Positions 53,687 through 62,312 are shown, counted from the stretch's first letter. The stretch is DNA of 64,000 nucleotides from RUG12461 sp045661345 (GCA_045661345.1 JAZRFM010000013.1:1-64000); one strand, 5' to 3'. Translations and numbers: made by a program. The notes: generated by a model from the letters alone, not told the origin.

Positions 53687-54742
53687 CTAGGGAAAAACCG
53701 GTACCAGCTTAAGTCCCGCATCCTCCGGCAGGTCAAACATCAGATTCATGTTCTGCACAGCCTGTCCCGCAGCGCCCTTCACCAGATTGTCCAAGGCTCC
53801 CATCATAATGATCCTGCCCGTACGTTCATCTATAACAAAGTTGATGTCCACATAATTACTGCCCTCTACCCATTTCGTTTCGGGCATTTCTCCGGCTTTC
53901 AGGAGACGGATAAAGGGTTCGTCTCCGTAATAACGTGCGTACACCTGCTGGATCTCTTCCCGTGTCGGCAGGGTACCATCCGCTTTTTTCCGAAGGGTCG
54001 CATACTCCGTCGCGAGGATCCCGCGGTTCATGGGCACGAGATGCGGCGTAAAATTAAGCACCAGGTTCCTGCCGGCTGCCTCGGAAAGCTGCTCCTCAAT
54101 CTCCGGTGTGTGACGATGGTTTGTTACGCCGTAGGCCTTGATATTTTCGTTCACCTCGCAGAAAAGATTCTGCTGTTTCGCACCTCTGCCGGCGCCGCTT
54201 GTCCCGCTTTTTGCATCAATAATCAGTGTGTCCGGATCGATCAGTCCCTCTTTCACGAGGGGATAAGCCGTCAGAATCGAGCAGGTGGTAAAGCATCCGG
54301 GATTTGCGCAGAGTCTGGTCTTTTGAATCGCCTCCCGCCGGATCTCACAGAGCCCATAGACCGCTTCCTGCAGCAATTCCGGCGTCTCATGATGGATTTG
54401 ATACCACTTCTCATAAACCGCCACATCCTTGATCCGGTAATCCGCAGACAGGTCAATAAATCTGCACCTGGAAAGGAGCTCTTTTGTCAGAACCGATAAA
54501 AGATACCCCTGAGGCGTCGCGGTAAAGATCACATCTGCTTCCTCCGCAAGCGCATCGAGATCGTCCCCTTTGCAAAGGTCCGGCACAAGCCGGAACATGT
54601 TCCGGTAAATGTCCGCATAGCTCTGATCCATATAGCTTCTGGAGCCGTACCAGACAATCCTGACCTCAGGGTGTGCAAGCAGCAGCCGCACCAGCTCTGC
54701 CCCGGCATATCCGGTCGCTCCGATAATCCCGACTTTTATCAT
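53687..54742 (-). CDS. argC: N-acetyl-gamma-glutamyl-phosphate reductase
   Basis: NADPH-dependent reductase, third step of arginine synthesis, about 351 residues. Rossmann motif GIIGATGYAGAELVRLL lies at the N-terminus, the catalytic Cys (about residue 150) in CANPGCFTT, and HRHTPEIEEQL follows. The ATG at 54742 has a ggggag site; a frame reaching 54772 would overlap into the spacer and adds ten residues not normal for ArgC. It follows argG by 39 bp. Confidence 0.96.
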   Translation of the reverse strand: MIKVGIIGATGYAGAELVRLLLAHPEVRIVWYGSRSYMDQSYADIYRNMFRLVPDLCKGDDLDALAEEADVIFTATPQGYLLSVLTKELLSRCRFIDLSADYRIKDVAVYEKWYQIHHETPELLQEAVYGLCEIRREAIQKTRLCANPGCFTTCSILTAYPLVKEGLIDPDTLIIDAKSGTSGAGRGAKQQNLFCEVNENIKAYGVTNHRHTPEIEEQLSEAAGRNLVLNFTPHLVPMNRGILATEYATLRKKADGTLPTREEIQQVYARYYGDEPFIRLLKAGEMPETKWVEGSNYVDINFVIDERTGRIIMMGALDNLVKGAAGQAVQNMNLMFDLPEDAGLKLVPVFP

Positions 54743-54781
54743 ACTTTTTGTCTCCCCTGCCTGATTCCCCATAACGGGAGA

Positions 54782-55996
54782 TCATTTTTCCAGCTTTGCG
54801 TATTTCATCGCACGTACCTTCAAGGGTAAGCCGAAGAGTGTGATGAAGCCCTCCGCATCATGGTGATCGTAAAGATCCCCGGTGGTAAAGCTCGCCAGCG
54901 ACTCACTGTACAGGGAATAGGGGGAAGTCGTCCCGGCCTTGATAATGTTGCCTTTATATAATTTGAATTTAACTTCTCCTGTAACATATTGCTGCGTGGA
55001 GGTTACGAATGCCTGCACTGCCTCGCGAAGGGGTGTGAACCATTTCCCCTCGTATACGATCTGTGCCATTTTGTTGCCCATGTCTTTTTTTACTTCCATG
55101 GTGGCACGATCCAATACCAGTTCCTCCAGCTGTGCATGCGCTTCCATCAGGATTGTCCCGCCGGGTGTCTCATAGACGCCGCGGCTCTTCATGCCGACCA
55201 CGCGGTTTTCCACGATATCCACGATCCCGATACCGTGCTTGCCGCCCAGGCGGTTCAATTCACGGATGATGTCGGAAACCTTGCCTTTTTTCCCGTTCAC
55301 GGAAGTGGGAACGCCTTTCTCAAAGGTCATGGTCACATATTCTCCCTCTTCCGGCGCTTTTTCCGGAGAAACCCCAAGCACAAGAAGGTGATCATAATTC
55401 GGTTCATTTGCGGGATCCTCCAGCTCCAGACCCTCGTGGCTGATATGCCAGAGGTTGCGGTCACGGCTGTAGCTTTGATCCGCGGAAAACGGAAGGTCGA
55501 TACCGTGGGCCTTGCAGTACGCGATTTCCGACTCGCGGGAATCCATTGTCCATTTGTCGTCGCGCCATGCGGCGATAATCTTCAGATCCGGCGCAAGCGC
55601 TTTGATCCCAAGCTCAAACCGGATCTGGTCATTCCCTTTCCCCGTGGCACCGTGGCAGATGGCGGTAGCTCCTTCTTTCCGAGCCACTTCCACCAGCTTC
55701 TTTGCAATCCCCGGACGCGCCATACTCGTTCCAAGCAGGTACTTGTTCTCATAGACAGCACCTGCCTGCACACAGGGCATGATGAAGTCATCGCAGAACT
55801 CATCTGTAATGTCTTCGATATACAGCTTGGAAGCACCGGACAGCTTCGCCCGCTCCTCCAGCCCGTCCAGCTCCTCTCCCTGCCCGCAGTCGATGCAGCA
55901 GCAGATCACGTCGTAATCGTAGTTTTCCTTTAACCAGGGAATGATAGCGGTGGTGTCCAGCCCACCGGAGTACGCCAATACAACCTTTTCTTTCAT
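54782..55996 (-). CDS. argG: Argininosuccinate synthase
   Basis: Joins citrulline and aspartate with ATP. A 404-residue protein; the PP-loop AYSGGLDTT is at 8-16, with HGATGKGNDQIRFELG and AYCKAHGIDLPF (about 160-190) also diagnostic. It is the first gene of the arginine operon, behind a recognisable promoter. argH, which normally follows argG, is not in the window, nor is argF. Confidence 0.97.
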   Translation of the reverse strand: MKEKVVLAYSGGLDTTAIIPWLKENYDYDVICCCIDCGQGEELDGLEERAKLSGASKLYIEDITDEFCDDFIMPCVQAGAVYENKYLLGTSMARPGIAKKLVEVARKEGATAICHGATGKGNDQIRFELGIKALAPDLKIIAAWRDDKWTMDSRESEIAYCKAHGIDLPFSADQSYSRDRNLWHISHEGLELEDPANEPNYDHLLVLGVSPEKAPEEGEYVTMTFEKGVPTSVNGKKGKVSDIIRELNRLGGKHGIGIVDIVENRVVGMKSRGVYETPGGTILMEAHAQLEELVLDRATMEVKKDMGNKMAQIVYEGKWFTPLREAVQAFVTSTQQYVTGEVKFKLYKGNIIKAGTTSPYSLYSESLASFTTGDLYDHHDAEGFITLFGLPLKVRAMKYAKLEK

Positions 55997-56046
55997 CTTC
56001 TTTGCAAACCTCTCTTTCCTGCGTTTCTCATTGGTCTGATAATTGT

Positions 56047-56075
56047 ACTATACATCAGTCCCCGGTCGGATGCAA
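56047..56075 (-). promoter_or_regulatory. Promoter of the arginine operon
   Basis: On the minus strand TTGCAT (56070-56075) and TATAGT (56047-56052) are 17 nt apart, about 50 bp upstream of argG. No convincing ArgR operator pair was recognised nearby. Confidence 0.65.
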
Positions 56076-56161
56076 CGCGTTGTGCTCCATACACGGGGAA
56101 ATGGCTCAAAAAGGTGGTCGATGCCCGTGACACGGTTACCCATAGCATCTCGACGCCTTCC

Positions 56162-57076
56162 TTACGCTGCCTGCTTCGTCCAGATATCCGTAGGCATCTT
56201 TTTACTCTTCCGTACGATCACAAAGAACACCAGAATCAGCACAATCATCAGCAGCGTCGTAAAGCCGGCAGCCTCCACGCCGAAAACGGTATTGTAAAAA
56301 AAGCTGTTGCCTGCAGTAGCTGTATCCAGCTTTCCGATAGACATGTTCAGGATATTTCCACTGTTCGGCAACCCAAATATTGCATTTTGTGTAAAATTCC
56401 ACGCAGAGTGAAACGCGACCACGAACCAGAAGGAATCAAAACAGTAAAGCATAAGTGACATGAGAACACCCACCAGGTAAACATTGAGCAACGCCAGGAA
56501 CGTTGCGCCAGGGTTGAAAACATGTGCCAGAAAAAAGGGAATCGGATTGATAAGGATCGCAAAGGCAGGATTCTTATATCCTTTTCGTAAACGCTGAAAG
56601 TAATATCCCCGATAAAGAAGTTCTTCTGAGCCGCATTGAACCACGACCGCTACCGCCAGAATGAAAAAAGGAACGATCGCGCTTGCTGCAATACCGGGCC
56701 AGGTGATCTGAATATCCCCGTGAAGTACAGCCGTCCCGATACAAATCGCATTCACGCCGAAACCAAACAACAATCCGAGCAGATATTTCGGTACGGTGTT
56801 CCCCTTCAGCCCTCTTAAGAAAGAACGGAGAATCGGACGATTTGACTTCACGATCAGACAGAACAGAATCACAATCCCCCAGACTACAATAAAGGCAGCA
56901 TAGAAACCAAAGGACTGTGCGAAATCCGCATTCTTCCCGGATAACGATACCTGGATAGCAAGCGTCAAAACTGACTGGGGAATCTGTGCAATCAAAAACA
57001 TCGCCAGCGTAATGAGTCCGTGGATAAAGAGGGAATCCTTCCATGTGAATCCCTCACGGTGAATTTTTTGAAACAT
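56162..57076 (-). CDS. CPBP-family intramembrane metalloprotease
   Basis: About 304 residues and multiple membrane helices. The CPBP/Abi motifs are intact: EELLYRGYYFQRL (EExxxR, about 150-162), FFLAHVF and AFHSAWNF. The catalytic Glu and His residues should lie inside the membrane. Relatives process prenylated or signal peptides or give bacteriocin self-immunity. An aaggagag site fixes the start at 57076; the frame upstream is longer but unsupported. No bacteriocin gene was found beside it. Confidence 0.88.
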   Translation of the reverse strand: MFQKIHREGFTWKDSLFIHGLITLAMFLIAQIPQSVLTLAIQVSLSGKNADFAQSFGFYAAFIVVWGIVILFCLIVKSNRPILRSFLRGLKGNTVPKYLLGLLFGFGVNAICIGTAVLHGDIQITWPGIAASAIVPFFILAVAVVVQCGSEELLYRGYYFQRLRKGYKNPAFAILINPIPFFLAHVFNPGATFLALLNVYLVGVLMSLMLYCFDSFWFVVAFHSAWNFTQNAIFGLPNSGNILNMSIGKLDTATAGNSFFYNTVFGVEAAGFTTLLMIVLILVFFVIVRKSKKMPTDIWTKQAA

Positions 57077-57264
57077 AATACTCTCCTTTCTTTCCTTTGC
57101 GGCAGCCTTCTGCACTTCGGAAACATCATTCTGCGCAGGCTGCCGGTTCATAGTGGATAATCCAGCTCCCCACATAGGGCTCTATGGCGGACAGCATCGG
57201 TTACTCGACATGAACCATGTCCCTGCATGTCTTATAGTAAGCTGTCCTTGCTGTTATGTTCTTC

Positions 57265-57431
57265 TCTAGTATAACGATCGCAAAATAGCTGGACTAATGC
57301 GCCGAATGCTTGCTCGAGAGTGCGTGTCCGAAAACGCAGGCGTAGCGGGCTACGTCGAGGCTTTCGGGCACGTGCTATCGAGATAAGCAGGCAAGCATTC
57401 GGTCCAGTTATTTAAGAATCGTTATACTAGA
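57265..57431. mobile_element. MITE-like inverted-repeat element, 167 bp
   Basis: The ends tctagtataacgat (57265-57278) and atcgttatactaga (57418-57431) are perfect inverted repeats. Pairing continues inward with mismatches over most of the element: tggact...ccgaatgcttgc against gcaagcattcggtcca, then a central palindrome cgtagcgggctacg. There is no open frame. The outer TA or CTAG could be target-derived, as in IS630/Tc1-type insertions. The right end supplies the stop codon of the decayed AlbA_2 gene. Confidence 0.7.
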
Positions 57432-57904
57432 TACCCTTTCCCCTCCAAATTACCAAGAATACGCTTTCTAAGATACGTAGAATCACTGATACCAAGGTAT
57501 TCTGCAATTTCCGACGCTTTTCGAGCTTTCAAATAGCAAAGAGACAGTACTTTTGCATCAAGTTCCGTCCCTTCCGGAACCGGTGCAAACAGAAGCACTG
57601 GTAAAGCCTCATCTGCAACACCATTTTCGTAAGTAAGATCCGGAAGAACAAGCACATCATACTGTGTTTTTTTACTTTTTTGCTCATCTCTATGATCTCT
57701 TCATACGTGGCTCCGTTGGTAAAACCATCTCGCCGCATAAAAACAGATGGTATGCCCTTATATTTTAAAACAACCGGTTTCAGCGTCGACTCCTCCACAA
57801 TTACTTTTTAACCACCCAATTACATCTTCACGATTCAAAACTGCCTTCGCTTCCTACTTATCGCCTTCCAGATGCGGATTTCCAACTATCTCTTCTAGAT
57901 ACAT
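57422..57904 (-). pseudogene. Decayed Schlafen AlbA_2-domain protein
   Basis: Beginning at the ATG at 57904 (aggagg site), the frame reads MYLEEIVGNPHLEGDK then hits TAG; beyond it EAKAVLNREDVIGWLKSN matches the start of AlbA_2-domain proteins. A deletion or frameshift leads to the segment KPVVLKYKGIPSVFMRRDG-FTNGATYEEIIEMSKK (two adjoining pieces), also typical of the family. A second frameshift lies at a seven-A run near 57680. The last piece (57422-57655) resembles the C-terminal winged-helix part (ASEIAEYLGISDSTY). At least three lesions plus missing interior mark it as dead. The stop lies within the MITE-like element. Confidence 0.75.
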
Positions 57905-57929
57905 GGCTTTTTTCCTCCTCCACGAGCCA

Positions 57930-58003
57930 CTTCAATAGTGCTTCAATACTACTTCAATGTCAACTTCAATAGCACTTCAATGCCGCTTCAATATCTGTTC
58001 AAT
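57930..58003. repeat. Seven-copy cttcaat array, 11-12 bp period
   Basis: Copies of cttcaat start at 57930, 57941, 57952, 57964, 57975 and 57986, followed by a seventh (ttcaat at 57998). Steps are 11, 11, 12, 11, 11 and 12 bp, close to one DNA turn, while the 4-5 bp between copies vary. It sits just upstream of the decayed AlbA_2 gene. It may be a protein-binding array or a tandem-repeat relic. Confidence 0.75.
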
Positions 58004-58091
58004 ATTCATGGAAGCAGTTTGCAGATATGACAGTCTTTTCCTGATCTGACATCCACAGGTTTGTCCTCTTTTCTTTTCGTTCCCTTCTGTC

Positions 58092-58097
58092 TATAAT
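58092..58097 (+). promoter_or_regulatory. Candidate -10 box upstream of the HTH gene
   Basis: TATAAT lies 94 bp before the HTH gene start. The pyrimidine-rich upstream sequence offers no good -35 box, so activity may need an activator or be weak. Confidence 0.35.
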
Positions 58098-58140
58098 GAG
58101 AAAGGAAGCTGCGAAACCGCAGAATCAGCAAATCCGGCGC

Positions 58141-58164
58141 CAATTCCGTCAAGGGACGGAATTG
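58141..58164 (+). promoter_or_regulatory. Perfect 10-bp hairpin in the HTH gene leader
   Basis: caattccgtc and gacggaattg are exactly complementary with loop aagg, ending 26 bp before the start codon. There is no T-run, so it is not a terminator. It could be an operator for the encoded regulator or an RNA element. Confidence 0.55.
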
Positions 58165-58190
58165 AATCTGCGTCATCAGAGGTGATTATC

Positions 58191-58712
58191 ATGGGAAAGC
58201 GTTCCACAAAGGAAAACAAGAATTATTATCAGATCTGTCGGGAAGAGGCTGGCCTCACGAGGGAGAAAGCATCCGAGCTGATGGAATTCGTATCCCCGGA
58301 CCGGATTGAAAAGATTGAAAGTGAAAAGTCCGCCCCTCATCCGGAAGAAATCCTGGCCATGGCAAAAGCCTATAAGAAACCAATCCTCTGCAACTATTAC
58401 TGCTCTAAAGGCTGCCCCATCGGTCAGGAATACGTTCCTGAGATTCAGGTAAAGGATCTCGCCCAGATCGCTCTGGAAATGCTTGCCAGCCTGAATTCCA
58501 TCGAGAAGGATAAAAACCGGTTTATTGAGATCTCATCCGACGGCGTGATCACTGAGGATGAATACGCCGATTTCGCCATGATCCAGGACAAGCTGGAGAA
58601 GATCTCCGTCACCGCCGACGCACTGCAGCTCTGGGTCCGCAATAAAATCGCAGAAGGTCATATCAACGAGGAAAAGCTGGCCGAGTATCGTAAAAAGAAT
58701 TTGCGACCGTGA
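58191..58712 (+). CDS. XRE-like helix-turn-helix regulator
   Basis: About 173 residues. Residues 10-60 resemble an XRE-type HTH (NYYQICREEAGLTREKASEL then SPDRIEKIESEKSAPHPEEILAMAKAY), with a Cys-containing link CNYYCSKGCPIG that might bind metal. The remainder is helical. The ATG at 58191 follows agaggtg. It lies between the repeat array and the nuclease-family gene, in DNA of lower GC than the core genes. Confidence 0.75.
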   Translation: MGKRSTKENKNYYQICREEAGLTREKASELMEFVSPDRIEKIESEKSAPHPEEILAMAKAYKKPILCNYYCSKGCPIGQEYVPEIQVKDLAQIALEMLASLNSIEKDKNRFIEISSDGVITEDEYADFAMIQDKLEKISVTADALQLWVRNKIAEGHINEEKLAEYRKKNLRP

Positions 58713-58886
58713 GCCCTCCGTTTTGAGTTGCTCCATAAAAGGGTCGAGGATCAGGGATCGGGGATTCCCAGACACCGATTATGTGACGCTTACAACGAAT
58801 TTATTGGTTTCCCATATACACTCGGGCACAAGAATATCACTCCATGGACTTCAGAAAAACTTTAGAAAGTTTTTAGATTCTCTTCA

Positions 58887-58916
58887 TTGCCTGCTCAGCT
58901 CCAGCTGTGATATGAT
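58887..58916 (+). promoter_or_regulatory. Promoter of the PD-(D/E)XK-like gene
   Basis: TTGCCT (58887-58892) and TATGAT (58911-58916) are 18 nt apart on the plus strand, 80 bp upstream of the gene. A terminator-like hairpin lies between promoter and gene. Confidence 0.55.
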
Positions 58917-58931
58917 ACCCTCGTCTTAAAT

Positions 58932-58962
58932 GATCCGCCGTTCGGCAAAGGATCCCTTTTTT
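58932..58962 (+). terminator. Terminator-like hairpin (possible attenuator)
   Basis: The arms gatcc and ggatc, with an inner gccg/cggc pairing, are followed by a six-T run, 34 bp before the next gene. Lying downstream of a candidate promoter, it may attenuate that gene or end transcription from the HTH gene. Confidence 0.5.
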
Positions 58963-58996
58963 CAAATCTTATTTCATTTCTACAGGAGGTATTTTC

Positions 58997-59680
58997 ATGT
59001 CTAAACGTAACTCAAATCAGGACACGCACCAGAGGGCCTATCAGCTTCTCGAATCCGTTTCCGGGCCCATGGACTACACCATGACAAACGACTTCATGTT
59101 CAAAGCCGTTCTTCAGAGAAACAATCAGATCGGATTCCTTGATTTTACACTCTTTCCTGATTCTCCCGAATTCTTTGCGAAGCATCTTCTTATGAATCGA
59201 AAAACCCACAAAATATATACTGACAAGCTTTGCCTTTATGTGATAGACTTATCTCGAATGGATCTTGCGACCGAAGAAGACCGCCTGTATGAGATCGATG
59301 AATGGGCGAAACTTTTCAAGACAAAGACATGGGAGGATCTCAAAGTGTTGGCAAAAACGAATGATGCTTTCGCTGAAGCCGGAGCTACCATCTATGAGAT
59401 ATCAGCCGACGAACATCTCCGTCAGCAGCTGGAAGCCCGCGAGGATGCCCTCCGTCAGGAGCGCGGCATGCTACGAAGACTTGAAAATGCCGAGAAAAAA
59501 CTTGGCGAAACGGTCGCAAAACTTGATGCTGCCACCACCCAGCTCGCTGATACCACCGCTGAGCGCGATCAAGCCACCGCTGAGAGGGATCAGGCTACTG
59601 CTGAGCGCGACGAGGCATATGCCCGCATCGCAGAACTCGAAAAGAAGCTCGCCATTAGTAAAACGGATCCTGAATCTTGA
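58997..59680 (+). CDS. PD-(D/E)XK nuclease-family (Rpn/transposase-like) protein lacking its catalytic core
   Basis: A 227-residue protein. The N-terminal YTMTNDFMFKAVLQRNN and the segment IGFLDFTLFPDSPEFF, LATEEDRLYEIDEWAKLF and WEDLKVLAK are typical of PD-(D/E)XK family transposases (Rpn-related). In full-length relatives about 90-100 residues containing the catalytic Asp and ExK separate the first two; here they are adjacent at about residue 43, so the active site is gone. The C-terminal 60 residues are a coiled coil of repeated TAERDQA units. The frame is intact with an aggaggt site, so it may be expressed. Confidence 0.8.
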   Translation: MSKRNSNQDTHQRAYQLLESVSGPMDYTMTNDFMFKAVLQRNNQIGFLDFTLFPDSPEFFAKHLLMNRKTHKIYTDKLCLYVIDLSRMDLATEEDRLYEIDEWAKLFKTKTWEDLKVLAKTNDAFAEAGATIYEISADEHLRQQLEAREDALRQERGMLRRLENAEKKLGETVAKLDAATTQLADTTAERDQATAERDQATAERDEAYARIAELEKKLAISKTDPES

Positions 59681-59986
59681 CGTTTCTCTTTGTAAGGGAT
59701 GAACTTGTATATGTGCATATGTGAATAGCACCCCTGTATTGATAATATCTATTCGCCCTTCTCCCAGATTTTGACCATTTTTTCCGCTAATACCTCATCT
59801 TTGGTGGACCTATTGCTATTTCTCTTTTTTCGCTTTCTACCAGTAAGCAAAATCCACCGCGAGGGGGTGCGGACATAATCTTGGACCGTACCCGTGCTAA
59901 TTACCGTTTCTATATTTCTGATAATCATCTAATAATCCATGCTCTTTTAGGTACTGATAACAAATCAGCGGCGGAGGGTGGCAAAA
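59681..59986. other. Intergenic stretch without a recognisable gene
   Basis: Mixed-composition DNA between the nuclease-family gene and the convergent small HTH gene. Only the short repeated phrase tatgtgcatatgtg near 59708 stands out; no gene, terminator or RNA was recognised. Confidence 0.6.
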
Positions 59987-60205
59987 CTACTTTTCTGCCA
60001 TATCATCCGGAATCTGAAGGAACAGCTCTCCCGGCGCCACCTTCAAAAGCTGCGCCATCCTGTCGATTGTGTCAAACCGTATCGATGCTGTCTGATTATT
60101 CACCATTTTGTTAAAAGATACATAGTGCATTTCCATTCTTTTGCATAGCCAATACTTTGTTTTTCCCTGTTCATTTAGTATGTCCAAAACTCGCAGCACC
60201 GTCAT
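59987..60205 (-). CDS. Small XRE-family HTH protein
   Basis: A 72-residue Cro/CI-type helix-turn-helix protein. The HTH spans about 14-50 (GKTKYWLCKRMEMHYVSFNK then ASIRFDTIDRMAQLLKVAPGELF), with little else. Such proteins act as regulators of adjacent operons or antitoxin-like factors; no toxin is visible here. It is divergent from the membrane-protein gene at 60366, so its promoter region 60206-60365 is shared. Confidence 0.85.
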   Translation of the reverse strand: MTVLRVLDILNEQGKTKYWLCKRMEMHYVSFNKMVNNQTASIRFDTIDRMAQLLKVAPGELFLQIPDDMAEK

Positions 60206-60269
60206 GATATAACCCCTTTCATGACAAAGTATACGGAAAAGCCATTCTGTAGATAACGTGTCTTGTACT

Positions 60270-60299
60270 ATGGTATCTTGAACTACGGTATCTTCTGTG
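60270..60299. repeat. Tandem 15-bp repeat in the divergent spacer
   Basis: The spacer between the small HTH gene and the DUF2142 gene contains two adjacent copies, gtactatggtatctt and gaactacggtatctt. They could be operator half-sites for the HTH protein; this is inference. Confidence 0.35.
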
Positions 60300-60365
60300 T
60301 TAGTTTATTCATGTCGAGGATTCACAGATGATTTCCTCCCCCAAGCTGAACCACAGGAGAGAAAA

Positions 60366-62312
60366 ATGTCCTTAGTCAGGAAAGTACTGCTTGCCACGAC
60401 CTGTATCCTGGGTCTATCCGCAGCAATAGAGCTTTTGTTTTTTCATGTTGGAGAACTGTCAAATCCAAAAAAAGTCATCATTTCGAGACCGAATCCCGCA
60501 CAATGGCAGGATGGAGATCCATTGGTCAGGGATTACATCGAGGATTCCTCATCCACAGTGCCAAAGGACTATGAAGATCCGGTATATATGGTGTTTTCCT
60601 TTGAAAGAACCTACTTGAACCGTTTTTGTATTGAATATGAGAGCGATAACAATTTTTTTGTTACAACCGTTCTCTCCGAGACAAAGCCAAACGGCACCGG
60701 CAACTATCATGGATACGATTTTCTTGCCTGCGGAATTTTGAGAAAAGGGATCAAACCTTTGCACGATTATGCTGATACCGTCATTCTGGTGACAGAGCGG
60801 ATAGATGCTCCAAAAATCCAAACATTCTCTTTTGCAAATCAGTTGACCTTTGACTGGAGACGTTACTTTCTGATTGCCGCCGGTATGACGGCGGCATGGT
60901 TTCTCTTGTTTGAAAGGAAGGCGTTTGTCAGGTTTATCGCTATCCCCGTTTTTTTCATCATCCTTTTTGCGGGTCTTGCTGAGATCACAGCGCACGGTCT
61001 TGGAAAAAGCGGAAATGACGAGCAGATCCACTTTGCAAATGTATACCAGATGTCTTATCCCGGCGATGATTACCTGCAAACGCCGGCCTACTTCCAGTAC
61101 TATGCGTTAGAAGTGCTTGGAGGCGACACCCCGGAAGAAGCCGGATTGATTACAGAGTACATGGATACGTTGGACGGTCCCTCCTACATACAGAAAAAAG
61201 ACTATCCCTTCACCACGTGGGCGCAGCGTATCGGACATCTTGGAATGGCCTTTGCATGGCGTGCAGGTCGTGGTTTTGGCATATCATTTTCCAGATGTAT
61301 CTTTCTCGCAGATTTGATCAATCTTCTCATTTATGCAGTCTCTATGTCTGCGGCAGTGCAAATCTGTCGCGTCGGCAAAAGCCTGATGCTTTTTTCAGGT
61401 CTGCTGCCAACCCCCATATTCCTGTCCGCACACTTAACATATAACGCTACCCTGATGGGATTTATTGCGCTGTCTTTTGCGCTGTATTCCAAGGAATATA
61501 CAGAAGAAGCGCCCCTGAACAAAACCCGGATTGCGGCTATGCTGCTTTTTGCCATCACGGGGATCTTGATTAAAGCGGTATATTTCCCGTTGATCCTCTG
61601 TTTCATGATCCTTCCCAATTCAAAATTTCATAGTATCAAAGGAAGAATTACCTATACTGCCATCGTGGCAGGAGCCGCCCTTGCAGTACTGGCCAGCTTT
61701 TTAATTCCCCTCCTGTTTTCGTCTTCGGGAGCGAACCCATACACGGACCCCAGAGGCGGTACCACCGATGCCGGTGCGCAGATCTCTTCCGTTTTGTCCA
61801 ATCCTGTTTCCTATCTGATCATCCTGTTTCGTCAGATGGCATTGCATTTCTATGACTATCATCTCGGAAAAGAAGCCTGGACCTATTTTGCTTACAGCGG
61901 GTACTATCAGGGCTGGCTGCTGATTGTGATCTCTGCCGCAATGATAGGGATCGGCCTGTTTGCAGGCAGTATGGAGGATGTGACAAAAAGAATAACCCCG
62001 ATGAAGGTTTGGACATTTACTTTTGCGCTGATTGCAGAAATGCTTGTTTATTCGGCATTGTACGCTTCCTTCACTCCGGTAGGAGCAGACACCATTCAGG
62101 GAGTACAGGGGTACTATATGATTCCGCTGGTATGGCCATTGATCCTGATTTTATGGAATCGAAAGCTGGGAAGTTTGCTTCATATCAGGGAGATCATCAG
62201 AAAAAGCGGCTGGTATGGCACAATCCTCGGACTGGCAACACTGTTGTTGATTGTCATCAATTATTCTCGCCTGTTTTCACCCGGTGGCTGGATCCTGTCA
62301 GGTGCAGTTTGA
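60366..62312 (+). CDS. DUF2142-like polytopic membrane protein
   Basis: About 648 residues. One helix near 7-27, a soluble extracellular region about 30-170, then about 10 helices. Resembles DUF2142-type membrane proteins, which are often found with cell-surface polysaccharide genes and look like GT-C glycosyltransferases; the acidic loop NDEQIHFANVYQMSYPGD after a helix fits that fold. The start at 60366 has an aggaga site. The gene downstream is of a similar type. Substrate and role are unknown. Confidence 0.78.
   Translation: MSLVRKVLLATTCILGLSAAIELLFFHVGELSNPKKVIISRPNPAQWQDGDPLVRDYIEDSSSTVPKDYEDPVYMVFSFERTYLNRFCIEYESDNNFFVTTVLSETKPNGTGNYHGYDFLACGILRKGIKPLHDYADTVILVTERIDAPKIQTFSFANQLTFDWRRYFLIAAGMTAAWFLLFERKAFVRFIAIPVFFIILFAGLAEITAHGLGKSGNDEQIHFANVYQMSYPGDDYLQTPAYFQYYALEVLGGDTPEEAGLITEYMDTLDGPSYIQKKDYPFTTWAQRIGHLGMAFAWRAGRGFGISFSRCIFLADLINLLIYAVSMSAAVQICRVGKSLMLFSGLLPTPIFLSAHLTYNATLMGFIALSFALYSKEYTEEAPLNKTRIAAMLLFAITGILIKAVYFPLILCFMILPNSKFHSIKGRITYTAIVAGAALAVLASFLIPLLFSSSGANPYTDPRGGTTDAGAQISSVLSNPVSYLIILFRQMALHFYDYHLGKEAWTYFAYSGYYQGWLLIVISAAMIGIGLFAGSMEDVTKRITPMKVWTFTFALIAEMLVYSALYASFTPVGADTIQGVQGYYMIPLVWPLILILWNRKLGSLLHIREIIRKSGWYGTILGLATLLLIVINYSRLFSPGGWILSGAV

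Noticed and set aside
55997..56161. ArgR operator upstream of argG
   Set aside because: The AT-rich promoter sequence does not contain a convincing pair of arginine boxes; the site could not be supported.
57930..58003. Possible CRISPR array
   Set aside because: The repeat is only 7 bp with 4-5 bp linkers, far too short, and no cas genes are present.
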